A stretch of 64,000 bases of DNA from JAPOXR01 sp963664715 (GCA_963664715.2 CAXXUY010000008.1:215260-279259); one strand, 5' to 3'. Shown: positions 1 to 10,168, counted from the stretch's first letter. Program-made: numbers and translations. Notes: generated by a model not told the origin, from the sequence alone.

Positions 1-1
1 C

Positions 2-115
2 TTCCGCTATGCCGACACTCTCGACTGGCGGGCGGGACGAGATACTCTGGCCGGATGGTACGCGGCCTTTTCCGAGCGCGATTCGATGCGTCAAACTGAA
101 CATTACCAACCTTGA
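2..115 (+). CDS. C-terminal end of a glutathione S-transferase-like protein (partial)
   Basis: The reading frame is open from the window edge to a TGA at 113-115 and encodes the last 37 residues of a protein. The pattern W-x(11)-W-Y-x-x-F-x-x-R-x-S-M-x-x-T near the end is typical of the last helix of glutathione transferases, which conjugate glutathione to electrophiles in the cytoplasm. Only the tail is visible, so subclass and catalytic residues cannot be judged. The gene starts outside the window. Confidence 0.6.
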   Translation, partial: FRYADTLDWRAGRDTLAGWYAAFSERDSMRQTEHYQP

Positions 116-428
116 CCGCGGCACGTGATAGGGTTCATCAAGAACATATGGGAAGTGTGAGCGTCCGGTGGTGCCAGTTCGGGAATCAATACCGTCCAAG
201 GCAAAGAAGTTGCCGCTGGCGCGCCAAGAGAGAAGGCCCATGTCGTTGTGGTCGCATACGAATGGATTGCCTATGCGGTCAAGTAACCCCTGAACTCGCC
301 CCAAGAAAGCAAAGAACTTTGAAATGTCATCCTGCTGAGCGTGCAGCTCCGATGGGAATGCGCGTCACGGATACCATTGGATGCTCCATCTTGAATCCTG
401 AAGACCCGTCGCGGGGCTGAGCTTCGCG
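116..428. other. Intergenic region, no gene supported
   Basis: About 310 bases between the transferase tail and the exporter gene. The open frames here lack family resemblance and a ribosome binding site. I see no clear terminator or repeat. Confidence 0.5.
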
Positions 429-1340
429 ATGGTGAAAGATGCGAATCCTGCCGTACTATCCATCGCCTTGATGTTCGCAGCAAGTGCGATGTTCGCCTGT
501 GTGACTGGGCTGACCAAGATTGCTGGCAGCGCTAATGCCCCCATGCTTTGGTTTACGGCCGCAGCGATGATTGGGTCCGGGGCGGTGCTGGCCTGCATTT
601 CGTACATCTCCGGCACCGCAAAGATCATCCTGCGCAGAGATGTTCTGGTTTATAGCGCGGTCTCCGGGGGTCTAATGGTCGCCTACAACGCGATCAATTT
701 CGTCAGCGTCGCGCATGTTGGGGCGTCCGTCGTCTCGCTCGCCTTCATTCTGCCTACGCTTCTCACCTATTCGTTTGCCGTGCTGCTGAGAATGGACCGT
801 TTGGTGCCTGTGAAGCTGCTCGCCGTGGCTTGCGGCGTCGTTGGCGGCGTTGTCCTTGCGCGGGCCAAACTCGGCACCACGTCAGGCGCTGACGCTGGCT
901 GGGTAGTTCTGGCGATCTGCAATCCGGTGCTCATGGCAGTGAACAACATATTTCGAACACGGTTCTGGCCGGGAGGAATGGGGCCTCTGCTGGCGTCCGC
1001 ACTCATGCTCGTTCTTGGCGGCCTGCTCTGCCTGCCTGTGGCCGCCGTTCTGGACAACAGCGCAACGGGACTGATGTCTCGCGATGCATTGCCGATCCTC
1101 GCCGCGGTGACGGTCCTCTTCACACTGCAATACCCGGCGTTTCTTGGCGTCCAGTACTTGTCCGGACCGGTGTTTCTAAGCTTCAGTGGTCCCCTGATCG
1201 GAGTGTTCGGTGCTACTGGTGCTTTCCTCTTTCTGGGTGAAACGGCACCGCCAGGCTTGCTTTTTGCCGCCTGTTTGATGATCGGTGGCGTGCTTATCTT
1301 TCAGGCTGCGCTCGGACCGGGTCACAAACACGAAGCGTAG
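429..1340 (+). CDS. EamA/DMT-family inner-membrane transporter
   Basis: A 303-residue, very hydrophobic protein with about ten predicted membrane helices arranged as two EamA repeats, the usual size for the drug/metabolite transporter superfamily. Such proteins export amino acids, nucleobases or other small metabolites across the inner membrane; the substrate cannot be read from sequence. The first ATG after an upstream stop was taken as the start; the ribosome site is weak. The gene stands alone, and a second EamA gene lies 0.6 kb downstream on the other strand, so the two converge. Confidence 0.85.
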   Translation: MVKDANPAVLSIALMFAASAMFACVTGLTKIAGSANAPMLWFTAAAMIGSGAVLACISYISGTAKIILRRDVLVYSAVSGGLMVAYNAINFVSVAHVGASVVSLAFILPTLLTYSFAVLLRMDRLVPVKLLAVACGVVGGVVLARAKLGTTSGADAGWVVLAICNPVLMAVNNIFRTRFWPGGMGPLLASALMLVLGGLLCLPVAAVLDNSATGLMSRDALPILAAVTVLFTLQYPAFLGVQYLSGPVFLSFSGPLIGVFGATGAFLFLGETAPPGLLFAACLMIGGVLIFQAALGPGHKHEA

Positions 1341-1957
1341 GTTTCCCACAGCACATACGCGAGGCAAGCAAATGCCAAATTCAGATGTCCTTACCTCGAG
1401 GGCTGAAGCTGGCAACTCTCCTGACCCATTTCAGGTTTTCGCCGACGGCTCTGATGCCGGCCTCGTTGCTCCTATACTTCATCGAGAATGTTCGGCGGCC
1501 TCAGCGCCCTCTTTGGGGTTCATGGAATCCTGCCCGCTCACTGTGCGCCTGGATTGTCGGCAAAGCCCCAAAAAGAGCTTATTTGTCAGGTTGCAGTGAT
1601 ACGCCACGCTATTGTCCTGGCCAATGCCCTGCCGCGCGACCGGCGCAGCCGGACGGAGCAGGCACCGGCCCGACTGCTGCCGCCGGGGCGGCAGAATCGG
1701 CAACAGGGGAATTCCGCTGCCGGCTGCAGCGGGGCGAAACGGCGCGCCTGGCAGCGTGGCCGGGCTGCGGCAAATCACTGTATGATCAATTTATGGAGCT
1801 GTCAGCACCCGGAATACTTGCCATCAATACTGCTTGACTGCGAACATGGACGCTTGTTCGTCGCCCGGCAACCTCTGCAGGTTGCGGCGTTCCTCCATAT
1901 TGACACGATTGTTTCCTTGGAGCTGCGGTATTGTGGCTGGCGCGGTCTTTCCATACC
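1341..1957. other. Region between convergent exporters, no gene supported
   Basis: About 620 bases. Several frames stay open because the DNA is GC-rich (around 1600-1780), but none resembles a known family or shows a convincing ribosome binding site. I see no IS end or strong terminator. Confidence 0.4.
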
Positions 1958-2911
1958 TCAATTTTCTGGGGTCGGTAGTCGGCTCACTTTGCTGGTCAAA
2001 CCCGTCATCAACAAAATCCCCGATCCAATGGCCAGCATGCCGACGACGTGGAACCAACGAAAGGCTTCGCCGAGAAAGATAATTCCAAGTATCGCCGCGG
2101 AGATCGGGATCAGATTCAGGAAGATACCGGCCACGGGCGGACCCACGGCAGCTACTCCCTGAATCCAGAGCGAGACAGCGAGCGCGCCGGCAACCGGCCC
2201 GAGACAAATCAAATAGCCAAGATGCATCCATCTCAACTGGACTGGACCGGATACATAGGCTTCGACGACGGCCAGTAGGAACAGCATCGGGAGCGCGAAT
2301 ATGATCTGCACCGCAAGGGATTCCATCGGGTTGAGCGGTATCGGGTCTCGCATCAACAGAGTTGTAAACGACGCCCAGCACAGAACGCCGGCCAGAACCC
2401 AAAGATCACCGGGCAACAGGACGAGCCGCATCAGCGTGCTCAACTGCCCTTGAGATAGGACGAGCAGCACTCCCAGCGCCGACAAGGCTAAGGCAAGGGT
2501 CTGAAGCGGCCGCAACCTGAGTCCCAGGCACAGTCGGGACAGGACGAGTATCATTGCCGGGACCAGCGTTTGCCAGAGCCCGGCATTGATCGCCGTCGTT
2601 GTCTGCAGCCCGACATATAGGAGAGTGCCGAAGCAGCCCACGCCCAGAAACGACAGCAAAATTATGCTTCGCCACCTTGCCCGCAGGACCGGGCCCGACC
2701 GTAGCAACGGCCGGAACGTGAACGGCAGCAGCACCGCTAGAGACATCAGCCATCTAAGAAACGACAACTGTACAGGCGGAATTTCTGTGACGACGTGGCG
2801 TCCGAGCACGGCGTGTCCACCCCAAAGCAAGGCCGGTACTATCAGCAGCAGATACGGGGCGGCCGACGTCCAATCCGGGATTTGCCAGCGGTTGGCTCCG
2901 CTACCGCCAAT
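1958..2911 (-). CDS. EamA/DMT-family inner-membrane transporter
   Basis: A 317-residue protein with about ten hydrophobic helices in two EamA halves (first helix near residues 11-30 with the motif LLWGG). It is probably a small-molecule exporter in the inner membrane, with unknown substrate. The ATG at 2911 is preceded by GGAG about ten bases upstream; an in-frame GTG at 2941 is an alternative. It lies just downstream of the TRAP operon on the same strand, separated by a small broken ORF, so co-transcription is possible but unproven. Confidence 0.83.
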   Translation of the reverse strand: MGGSGANRWQIPDWTSAAPYLLLIVPALLWGGHAVLGRHVVTEIPPVQLSFLRWLMSLAVLLPFTFRPLLRSGPVLRARWRSIILLSFLGVGCFGTLLYVGLQTTTAINAGLWQTLVPAMILVLSRLCLGLRLRPLQTLALALSALGVLLVLSQGQLSTLMRLVLLPGDLWVLAGVLCWASFTTLLMRDPIPLNPMESLAVQIIFALPMLFLLAVVEAYVSGPVQLRWMHLGYLICLGPVAGALAVSLWIQGVAAVGPPVAGIFLNLIPISAAILGIIFLGEAFRWFHVVGMLAIGSGILLMTGLTSKVSRLPTPEN

Positions 2912-3256
2912 CATTCGCCCCGCTCCCGACCGCTTGGGCACTTGCTACAAATACTCCTTCAACGCCGTGCCTGCCATACAGCGCGATCTGGGGGACTTCG
3001 ACCAGCATGTGGGAGAATCTGTTCCATTCCTCCTGCACTTTCTTGGGTCGTGGCCCGTGCGCTGGCCTTGTCGTCATGGACCGTGATCATCTCGTACTTG
3101 CCCTCGACTTTGGGTATGATCGGACTGACAGAGCGCACGCCTTCCGTATCCTCGAATGCGGTCCCCCGGGCATCGCGCATGTCCTTGTGGTCTTTCTCGG
3201 TGTCGCATTCAGGCTTCAGCTGATGGTTAATCTTGCAGTTGAATATTTCGGTTCAA
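2901..3256 (-). pseudogene. Possible frameshifted small protein
   Basis: Two minus-strand frames together read like one protein of about 110 residues. The upstream frame (to 3180 and beyond) has an acidic, ordinary-looking composition (FEDTEGVRSV, KYEMITVHDDKAS). The downstream frame runs from an ATG at 3077 to a TAG at 2901 (58 codons, EEWNRFSHMLVEVPQIALYG). The switch would fall near 3020-3080. The end overlaps the start region of the EamA gene. The family is not recognised. Alternatively the 58-codon ORF alone is the gene. Confidence 0.3.
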
Positions 3257-3266
3257 CGCCTCCTCG

Positions 3267-4580
3267 CTAGCCAAATACCGCGTCGGGCAACCATGTAATG
3301 ATGCCTGGGAGGGCGATGCAGATCGCCAATCCAAGGATCATCAGCAGAACGAAGGGAATTATCGACGTGTAGATTTCGGTCAGTTTAACACTCTTCGGCG
3401 CAACCCCTTTCAGATAAAACAGATTGTAACCGAATGGCGGTGTCAGGAAGCCGATCTCCATCATGATAATGAATAGTACGCCGAACCAGATCGGGTCAAA
3501 GCCGAGCTTCACTATGATCGGCGTCATGACCGGTACCGCAATCATGATTATGCCAGTTGTTTCAATTACCATCCCCATAACAAGCAGGATCCCCATCATG
3601 ACCGCCAGGATCAAATAGGGGTCGACCTCAAGACCGAGCACCATGCCCTGGATCAGGTTCGCGGCACCCATAGCCGTGTATAGCGTGGCAAATGCAGCTG
3701 CACCGATAACGATCCAGAAGATCAGGGACGAAACCATCAATGTATTGACCGCGGCCTCGTGGAACATTCGGAAGTTCAATCCGCGTTTGAACATTGCCGT
3801 CAGCATCGACCCGATGGCACCCACGGCGGCTGCCTCCGACACGCTGGCAGCGCCCGTCAGGATGGAGCCGAGAACAGCGAACACCAATCCGATGGGGAAT
3901 AACAAGCCTGTAAGCGAGCGAAGTTTTTCAGGCCATGAAGCCAGCTCTTCCTCGGGCAGCCCCGGCGCGATCCCGGGGTTCAGCCGCGCGCGAACAATGA
4001 TGTAAATCAGGAACAAGACCACTAACAGCAGTCCTGGCCCGACACCACCTGCATAAAGCCTGCCGACGGAAACCTGCGCGATGACTCCGTAGATGATCAT
4101 CGTGACTGACGGTGGAATTAGGATACCAAGCGAACCGCCAGCAGCGATGGACCCGAGGGCCAGTTTGGTGTTGTAGCCCCGCGATAGCATCGCCGGCAGC
4201 GCCAGAATGCCCATCGATACTGTCGCGGCGCCCGAAATTCCTGCCATGGCGGCAAAGATCATGCAGATCAGCACCGTGCCTGCAGCAAGACCTCCCGGAC
4301 GTGAACCGGCAAATTTGCTCATGGTCTGGTAGAGATCGTCCGCGATCTTGGATCGCTCTAGCATATTTGCCATGAAAACGAAGAGCGGAACGGCCAGCAA
4401 TTCGAATGCTGAAGCCATCCCATAGGACTTCAGGACCAGCATATTCAATGCATTTGGTCCCCAGAAAATCCAGACCAAGGCAACACTGAGCCCGCCCAGA
4501 GCCACGGCGATCGGGACGCCGATCCCTAGGAACAGGAACATGGAGCCAAAGAAGATGAAAGAAAATTCTATCGCGCCCAT
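3267..4580 (-). CDS. dctM: TRAP transporter large permease subunit
   Basis: A 437-residue membrane protein with about 12 helices, the expected length for DctM, the ion-coupled transport subunit of a tripartite ATP-independent periplasmic transporter. The family motif GISGAATVSMG is visible. The frame stays open upstream to 4961, but that extension is antisense-like shadow of dctQ; the ATG at 4580 overlaps the dctQ stop by one base (TGATG), fixing the start and implying translational coupling. Together with dctQ and dctP it should import a carboxylate or related organic anion; the ligand is unknown. Confidence 0.95.
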   Translation of the reverse strand: MGAIEFSFIFFGSMFLFLGIGVPIAVALGGLSVALVWIFWGPNALNMLVLKSYGMASAFELLAVPLFVFMANMLERSKIADDLYQTMSKFAGSRPGGLAAGTVLICMIFAAMAGISGAATVSMGILALPAMLSRGYNTKLALGSIAAGGSLGILIPPSVTMIIYGVIAQVSVGRLYAGGVGPGLLLVVLFLIYIIVRARLNPGIAPGLPEEELASWPEKLRSLTGLLFPIGLVFAVLGSILTGAASVSEAAAVGAIGSMLTAMFKRGLNFRMFHEAAVNTLMVSSLIFWIVIGAAAFATLYTAMGAANLIQGMVLGLEVDPYLILAVMMGILLVMGMVIETTGIIMIAVPVMTPIIVKLGFDPIWFGVLFIIMMEIGFLTPPFGYNLFYLKGVAPKSVKLTEIYTSIIPFVLLMILGLAICIALPGIITWLPDAVFG

Positions 4581-5116
4581 CAGCCTGCAGCCCCGGCGTC
4601 TTCTTCGGATGCAACAGTTTTGGGATCGATCAGTCGGGCCACCGCACGAATGGCGCGGGACGCCCAAGCAAGCGACAGGAGGATCATTCCGACAGGCATG
4701 ACCAGCTTCGCCGGCCAAACCCGTCCCTCCCAAGACCCATTCGCAGAGGTCTCTCCTACATTGTACGACCGCATTCCAAACTCGAACCCTTTGGTAATCA
4801 TGATCCAAGCAAAGAGCGCCATCAGGGTTGTGCCCGCAAACAGCTCGATCGCAGCCTGAACCCGCGCAGGAAAGTGCATGTATGCGACGTCGACCCGCAC
4901 GAAGTATCCCTTCTGCAGCGCCCAAGCTCCGCCCAGAAAAATGTAGAAAACCAAAAGCCATCCGCTGAGGTCATGCACCCAGGCTGTTGGCTTGTTGAAC
5001 AGCGTGCGCATCACCACTTCGTATCCGATGATGCCCATGACCACGTAGACCAGATAAGCGGCTACGGTGCCGATCTTGGCGTTGATCGCGTCAATGGTGG
5101 CTGCCAGCTTCAACAT
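4580..5116 (-). CDS. dctQ: TRAP transporter small permease subunit
   Basis: A 178-residue protein with four hydrophobic helices, matching the DctQ family that scaffolds the large permease in the inner membrane. The sequence RVDVAYMHFP and the segment Y-E-V-V-M-R after helix 1 fit the family. I chose the ATG at 5116 because AAGG lies just upstream and the length is usual; an ATG at 5146 is possible. The gene is coupled to dctM and separated from dctP by a hairpin, an arrangement that usually lets the binding protein be made in excess. Confidence 0.9.
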   Translation of the reverse strand: MLKLAATIDAINAKIGTVAAYLVYVVMGIIGYEVVMRTLFNKPTAWVHDLSGWLLVFYIFLGGAWALQKGYFVRVDVAYMHFPARVQAAIELFAGTTLMALFAWIMITKGFEFGMRSYNVGETSANGSWEGRVWPAKLVMPVGMILLSLAWASRAIRAVARLIDPKTVASEEDAGAAG

Positions 5117-5224
5117 TGGCCTTGTTCTCGACTTCTCCGCATTCATCGAAGTTTTGCACAAGAACGCACTTTTTGCGAACGGGCGCAGGACCAACGGGTC
5201 AAATGTTAGTCCCGATTCTGAAAG

Positions 5225-5249
5225 GCTCCGGCGACATGATCGCCGGAGC
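5225..5249 (-). terminator. Hairpin between dctP and dctQ (attenuating or weak terminator)
   Basis: A perfect 10-bp inverted repeat (arms 5225-5234 and 5240-5249) with a 5-base loop lies right after the dctP stop. Only three T residues follow on the minus strand, so it is probably a partial terminator or an mRNA-stabilising stem that raises dctP over dctQM expression. Confidence 0.6.
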
Positions 5250-5260
5250 TCTGGTGTGTG

Positions 5261-6301
5261 TCAGCGACCGAGTTCGGTCAGGAATTCTTGTAGGAGCGCC
5301 ACGGCCTCCGCGGCCCGTTCGTCCTGTTCGCCATATCTTGCCCAGATGGCACGAACCTTCTGCTGCATGGCAAGCCACTCATCGGCCGGGATCGTCGTGA
5401 ACTCCATGCCGGCAGCTTCCAGTTCGGCACGCGCCGGACCACGTGACAAGGCGGTTAGGGTCAGGTACTTCATTGAGGCAAGTTTGGCCGCGCCCTCGAG
5501 GATCGCTTGAAGATCGGGCGACATCGAATCCCAAGTCGCCTGATTCACCAAGATATGGTTATTCGGGGCGGGCATGGGTGCCGGTTTGATATAATACTTC
5601 CCGACCTCATGAAGTCCTTGCGCAAGGTTCTGAGATTCGTCTCCCCAGCGCACCGCGTCCACAACGCCGGTCGCCAACGCGGTGTAAATCTCCGCGCCAC
5701 CGATATTCACAGGCTCGGCGCCAAGTGACTGAAACCACTCGGCTTCGATTCCGAAACCACGGATCTTCTTTCCTTCGAAATCTGCCGCTGAATTCAGCGG
5801 AACCTTCGACACGAGTTCCCAAGGCGAACCAAGGTTTGGCGCGAGATAATGTACGCCGTGCTCACTGTAGGCGTCGCGCACAATGTTGATGAACCCCTTT
5901 TCATAGAAGAAGGCGTTACGCTCCCAAGCATTGGCTTCGGCGCCGGGAAGTCCGGACTCCATAGTGGCGATTGGTCCCATCTGACCAGCAAAGTAGCCGC
6001 CCGTGGTCAGACCGAGTTCGACGATGCCGGTTGCGACAGCTTCCAGGCCCTCATTCGGTGGGAAAAGAGCACTAACCGGGAAGAGTTGGATCTCGATCCG
6101 ACCGCCCGACATTGCCTTGACGTTTTCGACAAATTCCTCGAGTGCAATATACGGCGTCAGCCCCGGACCCGTATTGGCTTGCATTCGCAGGTTGTAGTCT
6201 GCAGCATGAGCCGGTACCGATGCGCCGAAAGCGGCCAATGCGGCGCTGAAGAACACCGCCAGTGACGCCCTTCGTGTCTGCTCAAGAACCTTGAGTATCA
6301 T
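5261..6301 (-). CDS. dctP: TRAP transporter periplasmic substrate-binding protein
   Basis: A 346-residue DctP-family binding protein. Residues about 1-32 form a Sec signal peptide ending in the A-H-A-A cleavage region, followed by a mature part with family signatures such as KIRGFG and VDAVRWGDESQNLA. It acts in the periplasm and delivers a ligand to DctQM. The ATG at 6301 has AGGAGA six bases upstream, which decides it against the ATG at 6334. First gene of the operon; divergent from a LysR gene, a common regulator-transporter arrangement, here separated by an IS. Confidence 0.93.
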   Translation of the reverse strand: MILKVLEQTRRASLAVFFSAALAAFGASVPAHAADYNLRMQANTGPGLTPYIALEEFVENVKAMSGGRIEIQLFPVSALFPPNEGLEAVATGIVELGLTTGGYFAGQMGPIATMESGLPGAEANAWERNAFFYEKGFINIVRDAYSEHGVHYLAPNLGSPWELVSKVPLNSAADFEGKKIRGFGIEAEWFQSLGAEPVNIGGAEIYTALATGVVDAVRWGDESQNLAQGLHEVGKYYIKPAPMPAPNNHILVNQATWDSMSPDLQAILEGAAKLASMKYLTLTALSRGPARAELEAAGMEFTTIPADEWLAMQQKVRAIWARYGEQDERAAEAVALLQEFLTELGR

Positions 6302-6516
6302 GATCTTTCTCCTGTTGGGGGACCGCCGGTTCAAGTTGAACGATCCTTATGGAATTCGTTTTGGAACGCCCGAAGGCCCCTAGTGTCTGCCTGCCATTGC
6401 AATTCGCTGAACTGGGCGAACGCATTCGAAGGCACAATGGTAGCGTAGGGTAACCGCTCGCAAAATGCTTAATAGAAATGGCGTCCGACCTCTCAGTTCA
6501 ACTTATACATGCCACC

Positions 6517-7747
6517 CAGAAACTCTAATGTTGGATTTCTCTTCCTGCATGTCATTGATTTGATGTGCTTGTTTGAATGGGGTGAAGTTTTTTCTGCCCC
6601 GAACCCTTCCCTGCGTCCGGCTGCAACGGGCACCGAGTCTCCGATTCGAAATCCCCTGCGGCCCTGGGTTTGCCGGAGATGACGGCTTTCGGTGAAGAAT
6701 CCCTGGCAATGATCCCAGCTTGTTCCTGTACAAGGATTCGTCCCTTGCAATATGGGGCACATGACCCCGCTTTCCGGATACATGAAGGTGATGCGCGACC
6801 TGTGCGCCAGGGTTCCGGATCCGAGAACCGGGAAGAATGCCCGAATCTCGATGGCCGACATCGCCATGTCCGACTCTACGGTGCTTTTCCTGCAGAGCCC
6901 CTCTTTCCTCTTTGCTCAGCGGCAGCTCAAGACCCGCGAGGGCCGCGCGGGTGCCCATACCCTGTTCGGTATTGAGATCATCCCCTGCGACAATCATGTC
7001 CGCGAGATGCTGGACGGTGTACCTCCGGAGCATTTCGATCCGCTGTTCCACCATGTGCATGCGCAGCTGGAGCGAAGCGGAGCGCTCGCATCCTCGCGGC
7101 GGGCCAGCGGGCATCTGCTGGTGGCACTCGATGGCACCGAATACATCTCTTCGACCGAGATCGGATGTCCGAACTGCTCCACGCAGGGAAAGAAAGACGG
7201 GATCATCCGGAATTACCACGCCATGATCGGCGCCAGCATCGTGGCTCCGGGTTGCACGGATGAAGCCGATCTATCTGGGCAATGATCTCTATTGCTGCCA
7301 GCCGGTCTGCGAGGCCATACGGGACCCCGGCGCCAACTCCCTCCTTTCCGGGCTCAATCAAGGTTGACGCCACCATGGCACATTTCGATGCCGTCGGGCA
7401 GGGGGCGTCCATCCCATCGCCCAGCAGAAGACGCTGTCCAGCGTGCAGGCGATGTTCAACCTGATTGCCCAGCTGATGCAGAGTGCCTGACAGATGGTCT
7501 GCGACCGATGGCGCGCGGCGCGCGCAAGGTGGGTTGCGCGCTACCAGATGATGGATCATATGGAGAACCTGGGCAATTATGTCGTCTTCCGTGACTGGGG
7601 CCAGTGCCTCGCGACCATCGCCACGAACGAGCTTCCGAAGCACCCTCCATGAGGTACCGCCGGCACCATGTGCCGGCCATGCAAGCCCCTCGAAACGAAC
7701 CCGAAACACCCGAAGGTCAGGACATCAATGAACAATTTGAATTTCTG
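6517..7747 (+). mobile_element. Degenerate IS (copy A) with 8-bp target duplication
   Basis: The ends form imperfect inverted repeats: the left begins CAGAAACTC at 6517 and the right, read inward, begins CAGAAATTC at 7747. The 8 bases CATGCCAC occur immediately outside both ends (6508-6515 and 7748-7755; one C at 6516 is ambiguous), a direct target-site duplication. The interior holds a broken DDE transposase homologous to copy B at 8993-10168. It lies between dctP and lysR. Confidence 0.85.
6752..7652 (+). pseudogene. DDE transposase, broken (IS copy A)
   Basis: The first part (6752-7285) encodes an N-terminal half containing the motif LLVALDGTEY followed by cysteines (IGCPNC), shared with copy B. 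A frameshift leads into a frame with YLGNDLYCCQP-like sequence around 7264-7310. A large internal deletion then joins to the C-terminal part (QMVCDRW and VARYQMMD), which also has an internal TGA near 7490. Relative to copy B about 170-190 codons are missing. It cannot be functional. The fold is IS4-like, but I cannot assign an IS family by name. Confidence 0.8.
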
Positions 7748-7879
7748 CATGCCACTTTTTTACTTCTTTTCATATCTATAGGTCGTAGGCTAGGTTGACG
7801 GGCATATGAGTCCGAATGCCGTTCGACAAGTGGCGGCGAACAGTTATGACATCTGCCACCGCATTTGGGGCAGAGTGAA

Positions 7880-8815
7880 ATGTTGGGGTATCGCGCGGTG
7901 AACCTACGGCAGCTTGAGATCTTTGGTGCGGTCATGTCGACGGGCACGACTGTCGGCGCGGCAAACATGCTGAATGTTTCGCAGCCAGCCGTTAGCCAGA
8001 TGATCCTTCACATGGAAGATCAGCTGAAGTTCAAGCTGTTCCACAGGCTCCGTGGGCGCCTAGTACCGACGCAAGAGGCGAAGCTCTTGTATGAAAGGGC
8101 GCAACGCGTCTTCGAGGCGTTCGATTCGACAAATTTCGTAGTCGAACAGATTAAGGGCAACCTGATTGGGGAGTTGAGACTGGTCTGCACGCCGGCCCTC
8201 GGAAACGCGGTGCTGCCCTTGGCGATCGCCAGTTTTCGAAAGGCCCGTCCCGAAGTCAAGGTTAGCCTCGAGCTTGGCTCGCTAGATTATGTTTCCAAAA
8301 GTGTCGAAACCGGTAGGGCCGATCTGGGCGTCCATTACGTGCCCGATGAACACCCACTGTTTCAGCGTGTCAAACTGGGCGATGTCAGCATGGTCTGCGT
8401 CCTGCCAAAGGATCACCCCTTGGCAACTAAGAGGGTGATCGAACCGACAGACCTTGCGGATCAACCTTTCATTTCGGTCAGCCCCGCAGACCCGATCGGT
8501 GCCGTCATCAGGAACGCGTTCAAACAGGCCAACATCGATCTCGAACTGGCAGTGGAAGTGCGCTATCACTACACTTCGCGCGATTTGGTTGCCCTCAATC
8601 AGGGGATCGCACTTGTTGAATCCTACCTTCTTCTTTCCGCGCATCGGTATCCCGAACTGGTATTTCGCACGTTCCGCCCGCAGATCGTGACAACTGCCGA
8701 AGCCGTCTACCTTAGAAACCGGCCGATTGGTGCGCTAGCACAGTTGTTCCTCGAAGACCTAAGGGCCACCTGCGACAGCATTCTGGTACACGAAGAAGCA
8801 CGGGTTAACCTTTAG
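7880..8815 (+). CDS. LysR-family transcriptional regulator
   Basis: A 311-residue LysR regulator with an N-terminal winged helix-turn-helix (about residues 10-65: NLRQLEIFGAV, then VSQPAVSQMI) and a periplasmic-binding-protein-like effector domain. The ATG at 7880 was chosen; an upstream in-frame TTG and the GTG at 7898 are alternatives. LysR genes often regulate the divergent operon in response to its ligand, so control of the TRAP operon or of the downstream hyuA operon is likely. The IS now occupying the divergent intergenic space may have changed that control. Confidence 0.92.
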   Translation: MLGYRAVNLRQLEIFGAVMSTGTTVGAANMLNVSQPAVSQMILHMEDQLKFKLFHRLRGRLVPTQEAKLLYERAQRVFEAFDSTNFVVEQIKGNLIGELRLVCTPALGNAVLPLAIASFRKARPEVKVSLELGSLDYVSKSVETGRADLGVHYVPDEHPLFQRVKLGDVSMVCVLPKDHPLATKRVIEPTDLADQPFISVSPADPIGAVIRNAFKQANIDLELAVEVRYHYTSRDLVALNQGIALVESYLLLSAHRYPELVFRTFRPQIVTTAEAVYLRNRPIGALAQLFLEDLRATCDSILVHEEARVNL

Positions 8816-8992
8816 GGAGACCGGAGCCGTTCCGGTTCAACCGAAGGATGATTGCACATCTCACGCTTCTCCTCCGGCCTTGTCCCGCACTTCGTGAAAT
8901 CTCCGCTCAACCTCTACCGGTTGCCGGACTTCTGCCGCGTCTATATCATTCTGTGGAAAAATATCTATAATTCAATCTGTTGAGCCTCTCGC

Positions 8993-10168
8993 CAGAAATT
9001 CCAATTATTCATTGATGTCCTGACTTTCGGTTGTTTCGGGTTCGTTTCGACGGGGCTTGAATGGCCGGCACATGGTGCCGGCGGTTCCTCACTGAGGGCG
9101 CTCCGGGCGTTCGTTGGTGGCGATGGTCTCAAGGCGCTGGCCACAGCCATTAAAGACGACATAATTGGTCAGGATCTTCAGTTGATCCATCATCTGGTAG
9201 CGCGCAACCCACCGCTTGCGCGCCGCCTTCCATCGGTCGCAGACCATCTGGCATGCGCTCTGCATGAGGAGGGCAATCATGTTGAACCTCGCCAGCACGC
9301 TGGCCAGGGTGGATTTTCCATAGCCAAAGTTGCGCTCCAGATGGCTGAATTTCTTCAGTTCTCTTAACATGCTGTTCTCCACGGCCCACCGGGTCCTGGC
9401 ACATTCGGCCAATTCGGCGATGTTGTCCCGCGTGATCGTGATGTCGGTGAAAAAGGTGCCATGGTATGTCTGCTCACCGGTCTCCGAGAACACCGTGACC
9501 TCGAGCCAGCTCACTTTTATCGAGCCCGGGCCGACCCTGAACGGCAGATCATTCATCCACCGGTAGTTGAAGTGGAGCTTCCGCTTGCCGCCGACCCGCT
9601 CGGTCCGCCGCAGGCTGTCCATGGCAACTCCATGAATATGCTCGGATAATGTGAAGTGGCTGCCCGGCTTGCAGGTGAACAGGAAGTTGCCGCCGGAGTC
9701 CCGTATGGCCTCGCAGACCGGCTTCAGCCGTGAAGCCCAGGGCCCGACCCGCTGCAGCCACCTATTGGCGGCAGCCCCCTCGCAATCCTGCTTGCCATGG
9801 CCATCCTGGGGACGGATGAATTCCGGGGGCAATGGCAGCAGCTCGGTCCTTCCCCGCGTGACGATGCCGGCCCCGACCATGGCGTGGTATTTGCGGATGC
9901 TGCCATCGGCCTGCTTCTGCGTCGAGCAGTTCGAACACCCGATCTCGGTCGAGGACATGCATTCGATACCATCAAGCGCCACTAGCAGCTTGCCGTTCAG
10001 CCAGCGCAGCGCCTCGCGGTCCCTCCCTGACGGCTCCGACCTCCGCGATATCTTCCGGAGCCGCCCGCAGGAACTGGCTGGCGGCGAGCCTCGGCCTGAA
10101 ATCAGCCGGGCCTGTCCTCTGTTGCCGAACATCTTGCAGAGATGCCGGACTTCCGTGGATTTCGGCAT
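8993..10168 (-). mobile_element. Degenerate IS (copy B), one end recognised
   Basis: The right-hand end of the element (8993, read as CAGAAATTCC) and the following 45 bases match the right end of copy A, including the shared tract downstream of the transposase stop. The other end near 10.2 kb is not recognisable and no target duplication is visible, so this copy is truncated or rearranged at its transposase start. It separates lysR from the hyuA operon. Confidence 0.7.
9089..10168 (-). pseudogene. DDE transposase, N-terminally altered (IS copy B)
   Basis: The frame is open for 359 codons. From LLVALDGIEC onward it aligns with copy A and continues through a complete core (FLFTCKPGSH, RTRWAVENSML, FNYRWMNDLP) to the shared C-terminus. 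The first 60 codons do not match copy A's N-terminal domain, and the D-D motif region between HAMVGAGIV and RLKPVCEAIRD differs, so the gene is probably an inactive relic. The RWAVEN motif carries the expected DDE-enzyme glutamate. Confidence 0.7.

Noticed and set aside
4581..4961. Longer N-terminus for dctM
   Set aside because: The upstream frame overlaps dctQ completely and encodes no plausible membrane segment; the TGATG junction fixes the start at 4580.
8820..8836. Hairpin after lysR considered as a terminator
   Set aside because: The stem is only six base pairs and no T-run follows.
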